From contig JADNYJ010000388.1 in the NCBI GenBank assembly GCA_015501075.1, forward strand, positions 1 through 30,520: 30,520 bases of DNA, written 5' to 3'. Positions 10,011-21,436 of this stretch are shown in pieces. The position numbers and the translations under genes are program-made. Position 1 is the stretch's first letter. Each line of letters begins with the position of its first letter. The notes under the pieces are model-generated. The model had not been told where the DNA came from, did no database searches, and saw only the letters and a program-made list of their open reading frames with translations. This DNA comes from Gymnopilus junonius. Taxonomy: Eukaryota; Basidiomycota; Agaricomycetes; Agaricales; Galerinaceae.

Positions 10011-12177
10011 ATGTCCCCTCATCCTGAACTTCGATCAATAAGAGGTCATCTTATCCAGATTCACGACGCCATCTCCAACTTCAAACCCCTCACAGCCGCC
10101 CACCCATCCTTGACTCGTCTTGTGACACTTTGACTGCCAACGAAAATAACGAGGAAATTTGAACCATTGGCTGCAACCAGAGAGTGTGCCAGGTCTCAAA
10201 AAGTTGAAGGAGAGTATCAAACTTGACCTTGAGGTCCTGGAAAAAGTATGTTTTCGCTTTTCTTGTTCGTTCAACCTTTCGTCTGATTGAAAAACTACCT
10301 TTCAGTAGTTCCTCGACGACCCCAACTGCGCCAACCTTTCACCTCTTTCGACCAATGCACCGTATCTGGTTGCGGTGTGGAATGAACTAGTCTGTGCGCC
10401 TCCGCTTGTTGTATCGGTCTTCAAGACTTTTTCTGTCAATGCTTCCGCGTCAACATCGTCTGACAAAGGGAAAGATCGGAATGAAAAGCAACGCCAGCCG
10501 CCTGGTGTGAAGGTCGACATTGTGGCTGACAATGGAAGGAGATGGATTAGAGTTAATACGTTAGTCATTCATTTCTTGCTTTTTCTCTCTCAAGTGTTCT
10601 AATGTTCATGATTATTCCAGGACAAAACTCTAGGATGCTATCCGAATTCCGCGAAATAGACTCCTACCTAACAGACTCATCTGAATCCTCCGACTCTGAA
10701 TGGGACTCTGCCACCCGTCCTTCACTCGCTCAAACCGAATTCGACAATTCGATTCTGCGGATGGCCAGTCTCTACTCGCAGCTGCCCAGTCCAACCCCAT
10801 AGATGGTGCATCACAGTTATATCCCAAGGTTACTTTGAGGCTTACACGTCTCGATCCGACTCTACCTAACGACGATGGAACACCGCCTGATCCACGTATA
10901 GCCCAGACTATAGAGTGCCTTCGCGAGATGGGTGTGAATGTCGAGTTGGGGGAGAGAAGTGAAGCTGAACGCGCAGAAAATTTCCCGGCCTCATCCAGTA
11001 CCGATGAAGCTCAAGATACTACACCCAATCTGCCCTACACCCTACTCCAAACATAAACCTCGATTTGTCGGTGTTGATTGCGCTCATCTCGGACCTTACA
11101 CACGCCTCCCTTCCTCAATCCAAAGAAGAAGCCAACAAGAGGTTCGTTCCTCCTCAAGAGTACCGTGAATGGAAACAAAAGAGATTAGCAACTTTGAAGA
11201 ATACCGATGGGAAGTCGAAGTCGAAGAGACCCACCGATTCCCATCCAGGATCCGTGCAGAACTCTTCCTCAGATTCTCTCTTATCGTCAATGGAATTGGA
11301 GACTGACATCAACGACCTTCCCCGCGATCTGATCAAGCACGCAAGGGCGCTGACGAACCAGTTACTACAGGAGATGATAAAGGGGACAATGCAGGAGGTT
11401 TACGACAGGATTCACACATCGTCTCAAAATGGCACTGACACTGAAAAAGAAACCCCGACAGTCGTCTTTTGGACAACATCAGAAGCACGCGACAGGTGTC
11501 TACGGATTGTTTCCAAAATTGGCGGGATACACGAGAAACGTCGAGCACGAGCCTTGTTCAGTCTCGCACCAGGGGACACCGCCGAGGACGAGGAGGTACC
11601 CTTGGAAGAAGCCGAAAGGCTTTATTGGCAGGACTCGAGGTTCCCTAAGAACTTCATACCCTTACTTCCCATCAGGATTCTTCCAGCTGCCTCCCCTGAC
11701 GGCCTGGCTTCATCGTTAGCAGAGATTCCACGTTATCCCAGGTCGAACTTCGCGCTGTCGCTCGGTAGGGTATGTGCGGACATTCTGGCTCAGGAGACGA
11801 TGCCACATCCACGATCACGGTCGAAAATGTCGCCAGCCGCAGAACAAACCGACGACCTCCCACAACCACGCTCTGAGATCCAACGCGCATCCGTAACCAA
11901 AGCCAATCCCCGGTTAACAGCCCATACAGTCCAAAGTATGCAGTGGGGCGCGGAGCTGGGATGGACGACCCTCACTGCCAACAGGACGAGTGTAAAGGCA
12001 ATTTTGAGGGAAGTTCGAGGTGCAAAGATAACCGGAAGGGTTGGTGGGAGTGAAGAACGAGGACGAGATAGTAGCTTGGAGCAGTTTGCAGCGATCTGGA
12101 TTGTAGATCCTAGGAGTTTGGCTGAAGGCATGTCGAGCCTTCCTTCTGCTAGGAACTCGTTCAGTACGTCGGAATAG
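10011..12177 (+). CDS. DUF1308 (UPF0415, C7orf25-like) protein
   Basis: This belongs to the eukaryotic DUF1308 family, whose C-terminal part is PIN-like and whose function is not established. Seen here: an N-terminal helical region (PGLKKLKESIKLDLEVLEKF), the conserved core KVDIVADNGRRWIRVNT followed by FREIDSYL, then a variable acidic linker, and a C-terminal region with ARDRCLRIVSKIGG and TVQSMQWGAELGWTTLTANR. Introns fit at about 10122-10182, 10246-10308 and 10560-10633. In the second only the distal AG of CAGTAG keeps the frame open. Two one-base losses break the frame, near 10760 and near 11040 (in a C-run), and the frame is otherwise continuous to TAG at 12175-12177. The third junction loses a KNSR-like motif, so the acceptor at 10620 plus an indel is an alternative. 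The joined product would be about 650 residues, longer than the roughly 420-residue animal protein because of linkers. Assignment by remembered family pattern. Confidence 0.75.
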
Positions 12178-12476
12178 TGGTGTTATTTTTGCTGTTGTTG
12201 CTTGGACGAGGGTGTCGTTGACAAATGTTTGATCACGATAAATGTTGATCGCGTGCCATAGTCTACTGCACATAAATGTTCTAAATTACAAACAACAATT
12301 CAAGTTGTTGAGAGCGCATTCACCGTAATAAATCATCGAACAAAATACGTCATATAGCTGTATTACCGCGACATAAAGTAGAAGTGGAAGACGGAGATGC
12401 TCGACGCTCGTCCAGGTTGCGGCCCGACGGGCAAATTTTGTCTACCAGCAACTTCACACGTTGTTCTCAACCTCAA
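12178..12476. other. Convergent intergenic region
   Basis: This is the space between the 3' ends of the DUF1308 gene (+) and the 83-residue gene (-). It is AT-rich with AATAAA-like motifs (AATAAATC at about 12329) and no credible ORF. It presumably holds both 3' untranslated regions. Confidence 0.4.
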
Positions 12477-12789
12477 TCAAGCGTCTCCACCGCCTCTCAT
12501 GACCATCTTCCTCAAATCCTCATCCCACGAACCTTTCCGACGTGGAACCAGCGCGACCTATATCCGCACATACGCAGGTACTGCACCCCGCTGCCGGACC
12601 CTCCGACTACCCGCTTACCATCCGTCCATATGGGCTCGACTCAATCAGTCGTTCAAAGGAGCGAAAGACGCCAAGCCACGTTGTTCCGCAAGACGTCCGT
12701 GGGTGCCAATAGCCAAGCTCAGTGTAATGAGCACTACTTCTCCTACGTATAAATTTACTCGCAACGACGTTATCGCCAGCTGTGCGCAT
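12477..12789 (-). CDS. Small conserved-looking protein, 83 residues, two exons
   Basis: Function not recognised. ATG at 12789-12787 starts exon 1 (12619-12789, 57 codons). A 61-nt intron at 12558-12618 (GTAAGC..ATATAG) joins exon 2 (12477-12557, 27 codons), which ends at TGA 12479-12477. Both exons are whole numbers of codons and no frameshift is needed. The N-terminus is basic with few acidic residues, which would suit a mitochondrial targeting sequence (inference). The body reads GYWHPRTSCGTTWLGVFRSF, then SSPYGRM, then RRKGSWDEDLRKMVMRGGGD. The plus strand carries overlapping ORFs of 122 and 142 codons across the same region, but these lack introns and look like shadows. The gene is convergent with DUF1308 and head-to-head with the S41 gene. 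Confidence 0.65.
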
Positions 12790-13023
12790 GGAACTTGGAC
12801 GTTCTTCAGTCTATTCTTGAATTAATCTTGACACGAAATGGTTTTCTGCTTCCCTTGATCGAGTGGACTTCTAATAATATTGCTGGGACTCGGGTTCGAA
12901 TTCTTTCATATCGTACAAGATAAAAAGCATGTCGCTACTGCCAGCAAAGTAGGCTCGTACACGTCTACAGGGCTCTCTTTATCTCAGTGAGGCTTCTCTG
13001 CGCTGTGTCGTCCGGCAAGAAGA
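12790..13023. promoter_or_regulatory. Divergent promoter region, 83-residue gene and S41 gene
   Basis: The two ATGs are 234 bases apart, so both genes must share this segment. A GATAAAA motif at about 12919-12925, roughly 100 bases before the S41 start, is a possible TATA-like element. A CTCTCTTTATCTC pyrimidine stretch lies closer to the S41 start. Confidence 0.3.
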
Positions 13024-16017
13024 ATGACTCCTAGGCGCACTCTTTTGTCTTTACTCCTGGCACCACTGCTCTCAGTAGCGGCTCCTTCTAGTCCTGCAGC
13101 CGCCTCCGACCCATGTGCTAAAATCGGCGGGTTAGAATTCGTGCCTCCGGCTGAAGCTCTGGCGTGTTACAAGGCCTTCCCGTTCAATGAGACTCTTCGG
13201 CAGAATGTGTTGACTAATATGGCTCGCGTGTTTGATTTTTATACCTTCGAGGACTTTTATTTGAATTCCCCGCCGCCGTTCCAAGAGTCGACAAAGAATA
13301 TCCGGGCCACACTGGCGCAGCTCAATACTACCAGGTTCGCTGTGAGTATTTACTATCCTCTTGGATTTGAGAGAGATGAACCCAACCGGGATTTTCTTCA
13401 AGACGGATTATGATTTCAACAAGGCAGTGTACGATTTCACAACCCAACTCAACGACGGACATACCCGTATGTTTTGAATCCTCGATATCTCCGTGGCATT
13501 TCGTGTCCATCTAAATTGACCCCAATTAGGCTATTTCCCCTCTTGCTACAACGCCTTCCAAAACCTCCTCCCAGCTCCTGTAGTCAGTTTGGAAGAAAAC
13601 GGCGTCCAAAATGTATTCATTGTTCCCGACGCCGTCGAATTTGTCTCTCAGCTCGGGCCGAATTATACAGGTTTCTTCGATAAGATCGGATTTAACTGGC
13701 AGCGTCTGGCGGGCGCCAAGGTATTGGAAATCGAAGGCATGGATGCGTATTCCTATGTCGACCTGATTGCAGATACTGTTTCGGGGAACTATTTGGACCA
13801 TGGTGTACGCGTCAACTCGGTGTTTAGCAGTTACCGGATTTCTGGCGGCGCGTTCTCCCAGCGGTTTGGAGATTTAGCGGGTCCGGAGGACGTCACGCAT
13901 ACTTCTTTGAAGTTTAAACTCATTCCTGCTAATTCGACAAGGGTTGAGACGGTCGGGATCCCGTATCTTGCCGACTTTATTGGCGTTCCTTTCACAGACA
14001 GTTCATCCTTGTTAGTTCGCTACCCTTCACTCCATTTCATTTTCTTACTGTATCTTAATTTCAACATTTGGATTTACAGCTGGGAAAACAATTGTGTTGC
14101 TAATGATGCGACTAATGGCATTGACATCCGTTCAGCAGGGGTCAACGCTGCTAAACGCACGCGTAAACAGCCAAAGGCAAGCATCATTGATGGCTTGAAC
14201 AGCAGAGCAATCAACCTCCCTGGGCCTTTCATCCCTACCCAACCCGTTGTGAATGGCAGCGACGATGCGATTCAGTCCTTCATCTTGCCGGATAAAAAAA
14301 CCGGCGTAGTAAGTGCTCTTTCTGTTGCGTTGCCCGTATAAGGACTAATTGGCAAACTTGGATAACCAATTAGATGTTTGTCGGCACTTTCGAGCCTAAC
14401 GATTTCAATCAATTCCAAGTTGATACTGCCGCCATCATCTCTGAATTCCAAAAGGCTGGCGTCACCCAGATTCTCATCGACCTGACCGACAACGGAGGTA
14501 GGGTTTGATAGTTGTCGATGATAAAGAGTTTCTCTATAACAGGAGGTGTCTATTTCTGTAGGTGGCTTCGTCTGCTTGGGTCAATTCTTGCATCAATTCC
14601 TGGCCGGATCTCAGATTGGGGATCCGTGAGTTCGAAATAGTTTAGTTTGTTCATCGTCATCTTATCTTCCTTAAAGCGGATTCCAGTCGACGTCGCGTGC
14701 GAACCCACTTGCACAGAAGATTGTAGCTGCCCATGTTGCTATGGGCGAGAATGACATTGGGACCTTCTACAGTCCTGATAACTGTAAGTTCTCTCTTGAT
14801 TTGGGAAGTTGTGGCATTTCTAATATTGACTTGGACAAGGGGCATTTTTAAACACCACAATCCAACCTGTCACATTCAACTACAACAACCCATCTGTGCC
14901 ATTTGTCGTCAATGGTCGCGTTGACCCTACTTCCCAACGCTTCCTCGTGAGCTCATAATAGCGCAGTCGAGCCTAAAATAGCTGAAAGGATTTCTGCAGG
15001 ATACCTGTACGGAGTCCTTCGTTGTACCTGTTCCTAAAACCCCATCATTCCCCCTCAAGTATGTTCATATTAAATATGTCGAACATCATCTGACTTTCTC
15101 TCCTGAAATCAATAGCAAAATCGCCATCGGTAAATTACTTGCCGCCTTTAGAATGAACACTGACTAACGAAGATACGCATCCTGATTTTCAGTCAGCAAT
15201 GGCAACTGCGCATCCACCTGTGCCATGTTCTCAACTTTGATGTTTGAGCGACATCATACGAAGATTGCCATCTTCGGAGGAAAACCTGGCGAACAGGTCC
15301 AGTATAAAGGAATGGCAGGTAATCAGGTCCTCGAGTGGTCGGATCTTGATACGGAGATCAAGTCCGTTGGATTGGATAGCGTGAGTGTTCTCGTCTCTTA
15401 ATAGGCACTGGATTTTTGCAGTGCTAATGATTGATCCTTTGGCACCATATAGGACCCTCTTGCGCCTCCTGATTTGTGAGCTTTGAATGCGTGATTACAG
15501 ATGTAATTTGTTCTTAGTTTTGATACAATGCACTTTAGGCTTGTGAACTCCAATTTCCGGTAAGTGACTCTTTTTACCATTCAACCTTAACAATTTGATT
15601 GACATCGGCCATAATGTAAAGCCACAACTGGCGCACTGGTATGTACCTTAATAAAGCTTTAGTATATATCTTGGTTCTAACCATCTGGGGCACAGCTTGG
15701 AGCTTCTTCAACGAACAAATACCCATCGGTATGTATTTACTTGCTTCAGATATGATTTGTTCTTCCTAATGATGATGTTTTTGCCATTTCTCATTCTAGC
15801 CTATGTGTCGGAACTCCCTCAGCGTATGTGTGATTTATTTCTTGTTGATGATATCATCATTTAGTTTTTGTCTCTCCATAGTCCGCTTCCCGTATACCAA
15901 AGATACCTACAACAATCCTCAAAACCTGTGGATCTTTGCGTAAGTCATTGATTTCAAGTCTTTTCTTCATACACCCCTTCTCATAATTCTTTCTACAGTA
16001 CCTCCGTGATGTTTTGA
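13024..16017 (+). CDS. Secreted S41-family (CPAF-like) peptidase
   Basis: This is a predicted extracellular serine peptidase of the tail-specific/CPAF-like S41 group, common in fungi. The first residues (MTPRRTLLSLLLAPLLSVAA) are a clear signal peptide. I fit 18 exons with introns of about 54-85 nt, all GT..AG, giving 1,950 coding bases and 649 residues without any frameshift. Catalytic candidates by CPAF analogy are the His of NDGHT (codon 13460-13462) and the Ser in SNGNCASTCAMFS (codon 15213-15215). The preceding LIDLTDNGGGFVCLGQF is the usual family strand-turn block, and GMAGNQVLEWSD follows the Ser block. The 3' half is cut into very small exons: 14 nt (15116-15129), 23, 21, 17 (15622-15638), 33 and 24 nt. 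It ends FATSVMF with TGA at 16015-16017. Possible N-glycosylation sites occur (NETL, NYTG). It is the best-preserved gene here. Confidence 0.93.
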
Positions 16018-16305
16018 GGACTGCTTTCGCTCAGGGACGTTCTTTAGTTGAGATATTGAAAACTTAAAGACTGTAATATTATCAAAATTATTGCTTGATT
16101 TTCTAAAGTTATGGAAGTACTCTATGTCTATATAAGTTATTAGAGTGGGTATGTACGCAGCCCCTTAGATGCGACGTGCTAATCTAGTCTTTCACTTCTT
16201 AGTCATAGGTTTACATAAAGCTGAACATGTGTCGTTTGGAGTTGCAGGCGTTCTTATCGATTTCTTTCTTTGATCAACAACCAGGCGACTAACAAAAGAA
16301 AGAAA

Positions 16306-18326
16306 ATGGTAAGTGATTTCATCCCCGGTATCATGAAGTATGATACATTTCCTTCAACGTTGACAGGAGTCCCTGATATCATCAATGAAGCCGGATCTGG
16401 CCAAGTTTTTGGCTAATAACGATCCACCTTCTAATGAAATACTTCAGGAATTAGAAGAATTTCTCACCGTTCCACGCAAAGAGCTCGCAGAAATAAAAAG
16501 AGAAATCACAGAAATGAAGACCAAGCTTCAAACCCTTACAGAAAGATGCGACAAGATCAAAAGAGGTGTTGAAGAATGCCTCACAATTTCATCCCCAATC
16601 CGCCGAATTGTACCAGACATCCTTGGAGAAATATTCAATCACTGTTTGTCCTCGAGCTGAAATTCTGTTCCGAGCGAATCTGAAGCACCCATTCTCCTCA
16701 CACGAATTTGTAGAAGCTGGCGATCTGTCGCTCTGGCCTCTCCACACCTATGGGCTCGCTTGCATGTCGGTTTTAGCGATGCATATCGCTCTCCAAAAAC
16801 TCCGAAGCAGCTCGAAAATAATATGCTCGAATCCGAAGAAGAGGTCCAGAACCGCTTGTCTAAGGCTTCTCAGACTCTTGAACTACAATGTCATGGCGTG
16901 GAAGACTGGCTTGCACGTTCAGCTAGCTGTCCTCTGTCTCTGTCAATTTATTACAACCGCCAACCCTCGCGTTCCAATGAACGTACAACTGAACCATCCT
17001 TTGAATACTGGGACCTCACTCATCGACTTTTCACAACTATCATTTCATCGAGCGAGCGTTGGAGGACGATCGAACTGAAAATGCCGTTTGGAATGCTACT
17101 CAAGTTTGATGCCATGATTCAAAAGTCATCTATCGTGCTGCCAGCACTAAGATCCTTAAAGACTCAAGTTACCTATATCGCAGAAGGTCTGAACAACTGG
17201 TCAGGAACTATGACTCTTTTTTCAGCTTCCAACTTACAGCAACTCTCCTTGGCATATCGCTACCCATCCTCCTTTTTGACGGCGACGCAACTCAACTCCT
17301 ACGCTGCTCGAGGACAACACATAACACATCTTAATTGGCATTTTCCACTCCCAGTAATTCATGCCTTCAATTTACTCCGGTCTCTTGGAAATCTTGTATA
17401 TTGCCAAATTCGTTTCGATTCTGCTGAACCCACCACTGCCTTGCAGAATTCTGGAAATGTTTTCAATACACCGGCCGTTCTCCCTCATCTTCTGGTATTT
17501 TTCATCGACGATTGTTGCGATGACAGACACTTGGTTACAGATTTTTATTCATCTATCGAAGCTCCAAAATTAAATGGATTCAATATTGGAAAAATGAAAG
17601 CCGGGAAACTGATCATGAAGGTCTACTACAGGCCCCCATTTCTGCACTTCTTCTAAAATCAACTCAACTCCTTAAGCTGGGAATAGATCCAGGGCCGTTC
17701 GAGGATGGTGCATTTCACGACATATTGAAAACAGTCAGTCCGACGCTAAAGCACCTTCTGATTGGAAGTGAAGCAGATCTCGTAGACTTCCGCAATGCAG
17801 CGAAGGAAAACAGTACTCCTAGTTATGTCTACCCTATAAGCTCCTCCAAGTTCAATCTGGAATGGCTCTCCTACAACGCCGAAGATGAATTTTCTGAAAT
17901 ACTGTTGCCTGGTCTGGAAAAATTTGAGTCATCACTTTCCCTGCCCTCTGATGAGGCTCTCTACAAATTCATTACATGCCGACTGGATCCTTCTTCTACC
18001 AAAGGCACCGCTGAACTTAAATTCGTTCTTGTCTTGTTTCAGAGAGCGGCGCAATTTGACATCAAATGGGAAGTAGCAAGATATTGCCAGGAAAAGAAGA
18101 TCTCAGGTCCGGACAACTTTGCCTATGATTCGATTGCTTTATATTTACACTATCCAGCGCCTCGGGCTATGGATCGGAAGGAAGTCGTCACTTCACCGTT
18201 TGGTGGGCTTCAAAGTGATGGGAGATTTTGGAAATTCACTGACATCAATGAAATGGTAAGCAAGCAAAGCCAAGATCCATAAAATTTCATACTCACTTTT
18301 TACCTGTCTAGCTGGAGCCTGAGTAA
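16306..18326 (+). CDS. F-box-like protein with coiled coil, disrupted
   Basis: F-box-like proteins of this Agaricomycete type usually act as substrate adaptors of SCF ubiquitin ligases (family knowledge). The ATG is the last codon of exon 1 (16306-16308). An intron at 16309-16366 joins in frame to SLISSMKPDL. A coiled coil (KEITEMKT-like heptads, residues about 35-75) precedes the F-box PIRRIVPDILGEIFNHCL. Then comes TGA at 16658-16660 in the same frame, after which the typical continuation EAPILLTRICRSWRSVALAS follows directly. Close relatives usually have Arg near that position, so CGA to TGA is the simple explanation. A one-base loss in an A-run near 17589-17595 moves the frame, after which the text continues to 18255. 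A last intron (18256-18311) gives a short final exon ending at TAA 18324-18326. The product would be about 635 residues. A nonsense change is not the usual deletion error, so this may be a young pseudogene. Confidence 0.78.
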
Positions 18327-19347
18327 TGCAAGTGAGAGATGCTCATCGTGATGGGTTTCCGGTATACCAGTCGTCGCAATTACGTGGTGAACGAATTTCG
18401 TTACCCATACTAGATTTTCAAGTTCCAAGAATATGTGTATTTGAAAGGGCCCCAAAGCAGTAGAAATTAAACCACGTCGCAATTAGGCTCGCATCCAATT
18501 TATCATGTTGACCAGCTTCAGTAAAATAATGTTACCCAGCAACGGTTAATAACCAGAGTCAGGTAGATGGCTCCGTTGGAACACGAGTTTCGTTGCTTCA
18601 CTCGAAAGGAAATAACGGAGAGGGTTAAAATCATACGAGTTTAATCACGGAGAGGTAATACCGAGCACTGCCTACTCTTAGCGGTCGACTTGGTCGACGT
18701 GGCCTACGGGGACGACATGAGGTGGAACTACAATCTGAGTTCCGCATGTAGGCAAGAACCATCTCGACGAATTACAGTATCCATCACAGAGAGATGCAAA
18801 AGGCCCGCGAAGTCAACAGGGCCCACAGTGCCAAATAAACAGACTTACTGGTAGTGATCTGTCAACTTGCTCCAGCCAGCGCACTATCATTAGAAGAATC
18901 CTTTTACAACGGAAGTTCCCCAGCGTCCACAGAGTCGACCGCAGAATTTTGCAGCCGTTTACGAACTGTAATAAAATCCGAAGCTGGCGGATTCCCTGAC
19001 GAATGAGCCCCGCTGTTGGAACAAAAGCGGTTTGAAATTGGAACTAAGCGTGGTTGCTATGGCAAAAGCGTGACTCGGGTTGTTTTTAGAACGCCTCGTG
19101 TGGCGCCGAATTCCGAAATTTTTGGTTCGTTTACCCAATTCAGGCAGGGGACCCTGAAATGACAAGAGTCTTTCAGGCTCGTGTTTTGAGAGGAGCTTGG
19201 AAGTTGTCCATTACCTTGGCTGCGGGTACAGCACGACGACCGCCTTTTTCTTCCCTTCGTCTTGTTCTTTATCGCTTTTGGATACTCCCTCTTCATTCCT
19301 TCAACACCCTCAGCTTCTGTATACTTTTCAAACGCGACTTTTCGAAC
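18327..19347. other. Intergenic region, upstream of the proline-rich gene
   Basis: No gene is supported. A minus-strand stretch at 18300-18482 is open for 60 codons and ends in protein-like text (LELENLVWVTKFVHHVIATT), but I cannot extend it. The ORF can be opened upstream to ATG 19159 in frame with the next gene; I regard 19159-19347 as 5' untranslated because its text is unlike the protein that follows. Confidence 0.35.
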
Positions 19348-20522
19348 ATGGTTGAACTTGAACCATCCACCCCTAAATTAAAGACCAAGACCAGCACCCG
19401 GTGTCTGAATGCTCCTGCGGGTGGGCGTCCCAAGAGCAGAGTCGATCTTGGCCGATCAGCGACGATCTCGACACCTTCACCGCCCTCTTCCTCTTCTTCC
19501 AAGTCCACCTCCAGAAGCAGCCCAGGTCGCGGTGGCAAGCTCACAGTCCGCATCGAAGATGACATGACCAGCTACGCGCAGCTGATCAAAAGCGCACCAG
19601 TGAAGACCATCCGCAAGCTTCCCGTTCCTCCGATGCCTGCTACGGCCGTAGAATGCTCTGTCAATGGGAGTCTGCTGAGCGTCGCGCCCCGATCGGATTA
19701 CGCAGAGCCCTACTCTGCGCCGGCCTCGTTGCGCCCTCCGGTTCAGTCGCCGTTGACTCCGAGGATGGTACGGCCTCTCCCACCCCCACCATACCTGCCG
19801 AATGAGGCTCCACGGACACTCACATCCACACTCACGCCTACACACGCACGGACTCGTAGTTTGTCTCCCTCGCCACCTATAGGGCATGTCCCGGTGAGGG
19901 TCATCAAACCTCTGCCTGTCCCTGTTGTCAAGATCGAGCCGATGGTACTTCCTTGGAAAGAGGAAGCTTCTTCGCGTCCTGTGCCGTCTACGCCACCGTC
20001 GCTTTCACCCACATCCACGCCGACGCCGACGCGTCCTAGGAGGACGGCGGAGAATGTATTTGTACAGGAGAAACCTAGGACAGAATTACCACATCCCGAG
20101 GAAGTTCAGATGCAATCCCAACCCCAGCCCAAGCGAGAGCCAAACGTTATCCACCTCAAGTTCCGGCACAGACCCACCCTCAGCCTTGATTCTGATACCA
20201 GCACAAGCGAGGGCGACGATGAGTATGGTTCAGAAGCCGAGCCTACATTCCGGCACTCTCGGGTAACAATCCGACTAGAAGACAGGAAGAATGGCTTGGC
20301 TGAGACTAGCACCAGAGGCTTGAAAAGTCCAAGGCTGGAATTGACGACGATCTCGAAAATCTCGTCGATTACACGTGGATGCTTTCCAATAGGAAGCTGT
20401 ATCGGTTGGATGCGCTGTCGTCGCAGCAGATGACGGGGGGCAAGTGGTTATGGGAGAAGAAGGGGAAGCGGATTACCGAGCAGGACTTTGAGAATATTTT
20501 GCATATGCTCAGGACTTTGTGA
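19348..20522 (+). CDS. Proline/serine-rich protein, conserved C-terminus, unknown
   Basis: I do not recognise this protein. I choose ATG 19348 because the text after it is typical fungal low-complexity sequence (PSPPSSSSSKSTSRSSPGR) and that before it is not. The first about 325 residues are Pro, Ser, Thr and Arg rich with repeated KLPVPP and RPLPPPP-like motifs (possible SH3 or WW ligands, inference). An acidic patch (SDTSTSEGDDEYGSEAE) follows. Near 20330 the frame must shift by one lost base: the original frame ends in a poor Arg/Cys tail, while the shifted frame reads DDDLENLVDYTWMLSNRKLY, then WLWEKKGKRITEQDFENIL and stops at 20520-20522. This C-terminal 60-residue block looks like a conserved domain of helices. 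No introns are evident. The product would be about 391 residues. Confidence 0.7.
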
Positions 20523-21436
20523 GTCGGTGAAAGGGGAAGGAGGCAGGCGGCAGGGAGTGGCGTTTTCTGTTGGTTTTCCGGTTCGATTTTTTCTTCCTCT
20601 TTCTTGCATAGATAACACGGCATCCTCTCGTTCATTAGATTCTCATCTCCACACATCGCAACTATCTTATTTATTCCCTGCCATTGTTGGCTATAACATC
20701 GTATCTTTCATTTGTCTTGATTAGTCTCCATTTCCATTTTTATGATTGGCATCGTTCTTTTCTACTATCACAAAATCTCTTGTATTATCAATGCAAATCA
20801 TATTTGCGAACAAAACACATACAAAAGTAGATCTCCTATAGTACAATCCTCAGCACAATCAGGCTGTGAACCGCTTTGATCTCCAATAAGCTTTCAGCGC
20901 CCAGCATTGACCGAGGCTCACGTATACTTGCCCATCCATTCAATTCACACAGGTCATGCCCTCGCCAGCCGGAGTAGGATTAAAAGGATGCACCAAGCAG
21001 GTCGACCAAATAAAATGAGATGCTCAATGACCCCATAAACATCGACAGTGACTGAAACAACCTTTGCTCCAGGATATCCCATCTAGAATGTAGTCCCCAA
21101 ACTGTTGCCTGATGTATGATGACGGCATCTACATTCAACGGCGAGGTCCGACTCTTCCCGGCCGCGAGCGACGAAGCAGGTGAATTGCAGAGTCAAGAAA
21201 AAAAAACCCTCGTTGATCCATGGCGCTACAAAAGAGAAAAAGAAAGATCTTCCGCTGTTCTCAGCCAGAATATTCGAGTGAGCGGTGGCAAAAAAGGATG
21301 AGAAAGGAATGGTGGTGGTGGTAGTGGTGAGAGATGTTTGTTTGGCAGCCGGCTTGTTATGTCTGCCACGCGCGACTTGCTTTGACTCGCCCATTCCCCG
21401 TCTTCTCTCCCTTTTTCCTGCTCATCGTCTCGCTCG
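20523..21436. other. Intergenic region upstream of SET1
   Basis: It contains no credible gene. The proximal part is T-rich and probably the 3' untranslated region of the preceding gene. ORFs at 21083-21545 on both strands are short and overlap the purine/pyrimidine-rich SET1 leader (long CTCTCC and TTTCC tracts before 21437). Confidence 0.4.

Noticed and set aside
12384..12825. Plus-strand ORFs of 122 and 142 codons
   Set aside because: They overlap each other in different frames and lie over the better supported, spliced minus-strand gene of 83 residues.
12880..12910. Possible tRNA T-arm (GGGTTCGAAT)
   Set aside because: The flanks do not pair as a T stem and no anticodon or acceptor stem fits around it.
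13589..14341. Independent ORF starting with TTG
   Set aside because: It is exon 3 and part of the next intron of the S41 gene, read through.
19159..19347. Upstream start for the Pro-rich gene
   Set aside because: In frame, but the text is unlike the rest and resembles an untranslated leader; ATG 19348 is preferred.
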